A stretch of DNA of 64,000 bases from Sphingomonadales bacterium (GTDB lineage Bacteria > Pseudomonadota > Alphaproteobacteria > Sphingomonadales > Sphingomonadaceae): positions 1 through 64,000 of the forward strand of contig JAIXOE010000054.1 in the NCBI GenBank assembly GCA_027486895.1, written 5' to 3'. The first letter of the stretch is position 1. Each line of letters opens with the position of its first letter. Under the pieces are notes generated by a model that saw only the letters and a list, made by a program, of their open reading frames with translations, did no database searches and had not been told where the DNA came from. This document shows positions 63,110 to 64,000 of the stretch, one piece after another. Position numbers and translations under genes: made by a program.

Positions 63110-64000
63110 AAAAGGACCAACTGATCGCGATGCACAAGGACGGAACGGGGAACGGTCCCCAAGATATCCGCCAACTCGCTCGAGCGATGGCCGCAAATGC
63201 GTGCTGCATCAACAGCATCATATTCAGACAATCCGCGCGCGACCGCAACGCCGTCATCATCACTGATGTCGATTACGTCACCGCGTTTAAACTCGCCCTC
63301 GACTGACAAGGCGCCTGCGGGCAACAAGCTGCTACCCGACATCAGCGCTTGAATTGCGCCAGCATCGACGCGGATGCGTCCCTTGACGGTCAGCCGACCA
63401 CCCAGCCAGCTCTTGCGTGCTGACCCACCTTCGCGCGGTGCAAAAAAGGTGGAAGGCGCGCCTGTTTCGAGCGCGGCAAGCGGGTGATCGCGAAGTCCGG
63501 AGGCAATGACCAAGCCAATGCCGGCCCTTGTCGCAATATCAGCGGCATCCAACTTCGACGCCATACCGCCCGACCCCATGCCAGAGGACGATCCCTCCGC
63601 CACCATGATGCGCACGCGGCCATCGATTTTCTCGATTGTGGGCAACAATACAGCACCGGGCAAATGCGGGGCGCGGTCGAAAAGGCCATCTACGTCCGAC
63701 AGCAAAATGACGCCGTTGGCACCAGCGGCCTGCGCAACGCGCGCGGCAAGCCGGTCGTTATCACCAAAGCGGATTTCTTCAGTGGCGACGCTGTCATTTT
63801 CATTGATAACGGGAACCGCCCCTGCACCCAAAAGGCGATCCAGCGTGGCGGCGATGTTCAGATAGCGGCGGCGATCCTCAAGATCATCAAGCGTCACGAG
63901 CATTTGTGCGGCAGCGAGCGATTGGGCGTCCAGCAACTCGGCCCAGATGCCCGACAGCACGATTTGCCCCACAGATGCTGCGGCCTGCGCATCGGCAAGG
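63106..64000 (-). CDS. proB: Glutamate 5-kinase ProB (3' part)
   Basis: First enzyme of proline synthesis, phosphorylating glutamate. The frame is open to the window end (…LADAQAAASVGQIVLSG), so the N-terminal portion is cut off. The kinase core (INENDSVATEEIRFGDNDRLAARVAQAAGANGVILLSDVDGLFD, GMGSGGMASKLDAADIATRAG) and the C-terminal PUA domain (GALSVEGEFKRGDVIDISDDDGVAVARGLSEYDA) are present. It overlaps the sphingolipid cerR-like gene by 4 nt. Confidence 0.95.
   Translation of the reverse strand, partial: LADAQAAASVGQIVLSGIWAELLDAQSLAAAQMLVTLDDLEDRRRYLNIAATLDRLLGAGAVPVINENDSVATEEIRFGDNDRLAARVAQAAGANGVILLSDVDGLFDRAPHLPGAVLLPTIEKIDGRVRIMVAEGSSSGMGSGGMASKLDAADIATRAGIGLVIASGLRDHPLAALETGAPSTFFAPREGGSARKSWLGGRLTVKGRIRVDAGAIQALMSGSSLLPAGALSVEGEFKRGDVIDISDDDGVAVARGLSEYDAVDAARICGHRSSELADILGTVPRSVLVHRDQLVLL

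Overview
The window reads as chromosomal DNA of a sphingomonad-type alphaproteobacterium (order Sphingomonadales). The strongest indicators are a serine palmitoyltransferase locus with its own acyl carrier protein, an EL222-like LOV-HTH regulator, a xanthorhodopsin-type proton pump with a Blh carotene oxygenase, a DUF2794 protein, and a TonB/ExbB/ExbD/ExbD system with two ExbD proteins. GC is moderate, genes are densely packed and no insertion sequence, prophage, CRISPR array or rRNA operon is visible. The exact genus cannot be fixed from the sequence alone; an aquatic lifestyle is inferred from the rhodopsin.

Layout. 1-7.2 kb: phosphate regulon (pstS 3' end, pstC, pstA, pstB, phoU, phoB), a Flp pilin and an OprP/O-type porin. 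7.4-15.3 kb: SDR, DUF2794/cysE, oxyR, moaE-moaD-pgsA, an LplT-like transporter, quinone oxidoreductase and a second SDR. 15.3-23.7 kb: tRNA-Leu(CAA), aldehyde dehydrogenase, acyl-CoA synthetase, thiolase, RcnB-like protein, DJ-1-like protein and a PQQ/haem c alcohol dehydrogenase. 23.8-25.6 kb: glnB-glnA behind a sigma-54-like promoter. 25.7-29.4 kb: a repeat-rich cell-surface protein, then the light module (LOV-HTH regulator divergent from rhodopsin-blh). 29.4-34.6 kb: M20 peptidase, tonB-exbB-exbD-exbD and an exported unknown protein. 34.7-44 kb: corrinoid adenosyltransferase, HIG1 protein, gluQRS, HNH nuclease, orphan 2Fe-2S subunit, class II aldolase, rpsU, FKBP, MlaA, NRAMP-like transporter and class I fumarase. 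44.4-48.5 kb: EF-hand protein and nrdA-nrdB. 48.7-55 kb: small and envelope proteins, including two short genes missing from the ORF track and a catalytically degenerate SRAP paralogue. 55.1-64 kb: lptF-lptG facing a sphingolipid locus (DUF2141, lipid kinase, Tam41-like nucleotidyltransferase, DUF1275, spt, acp, cerR-like reductase), then the 3' part of proB.

Two systems deserve most attention. First, the light module: a complete blue-light LOV-HTH regulator shares a 184-bp promoter region with a proton-pumping rhodopsin whose residues fit carotenoid-antenna binding, followed by the retinal-producing Blh; a near-match to the EL222 consensus lies in the shared promoter, and a perfect 32-bp palindrome sits at the start of blh. 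Second, the sphingolipid locus, which pairs ceramide-backbone genes with a lipid kinase and a CDP-lipid-type nucleotidyltransferase right next to lptF/lptG, in a lineage known for replacing LPS with glycosphingolipids.
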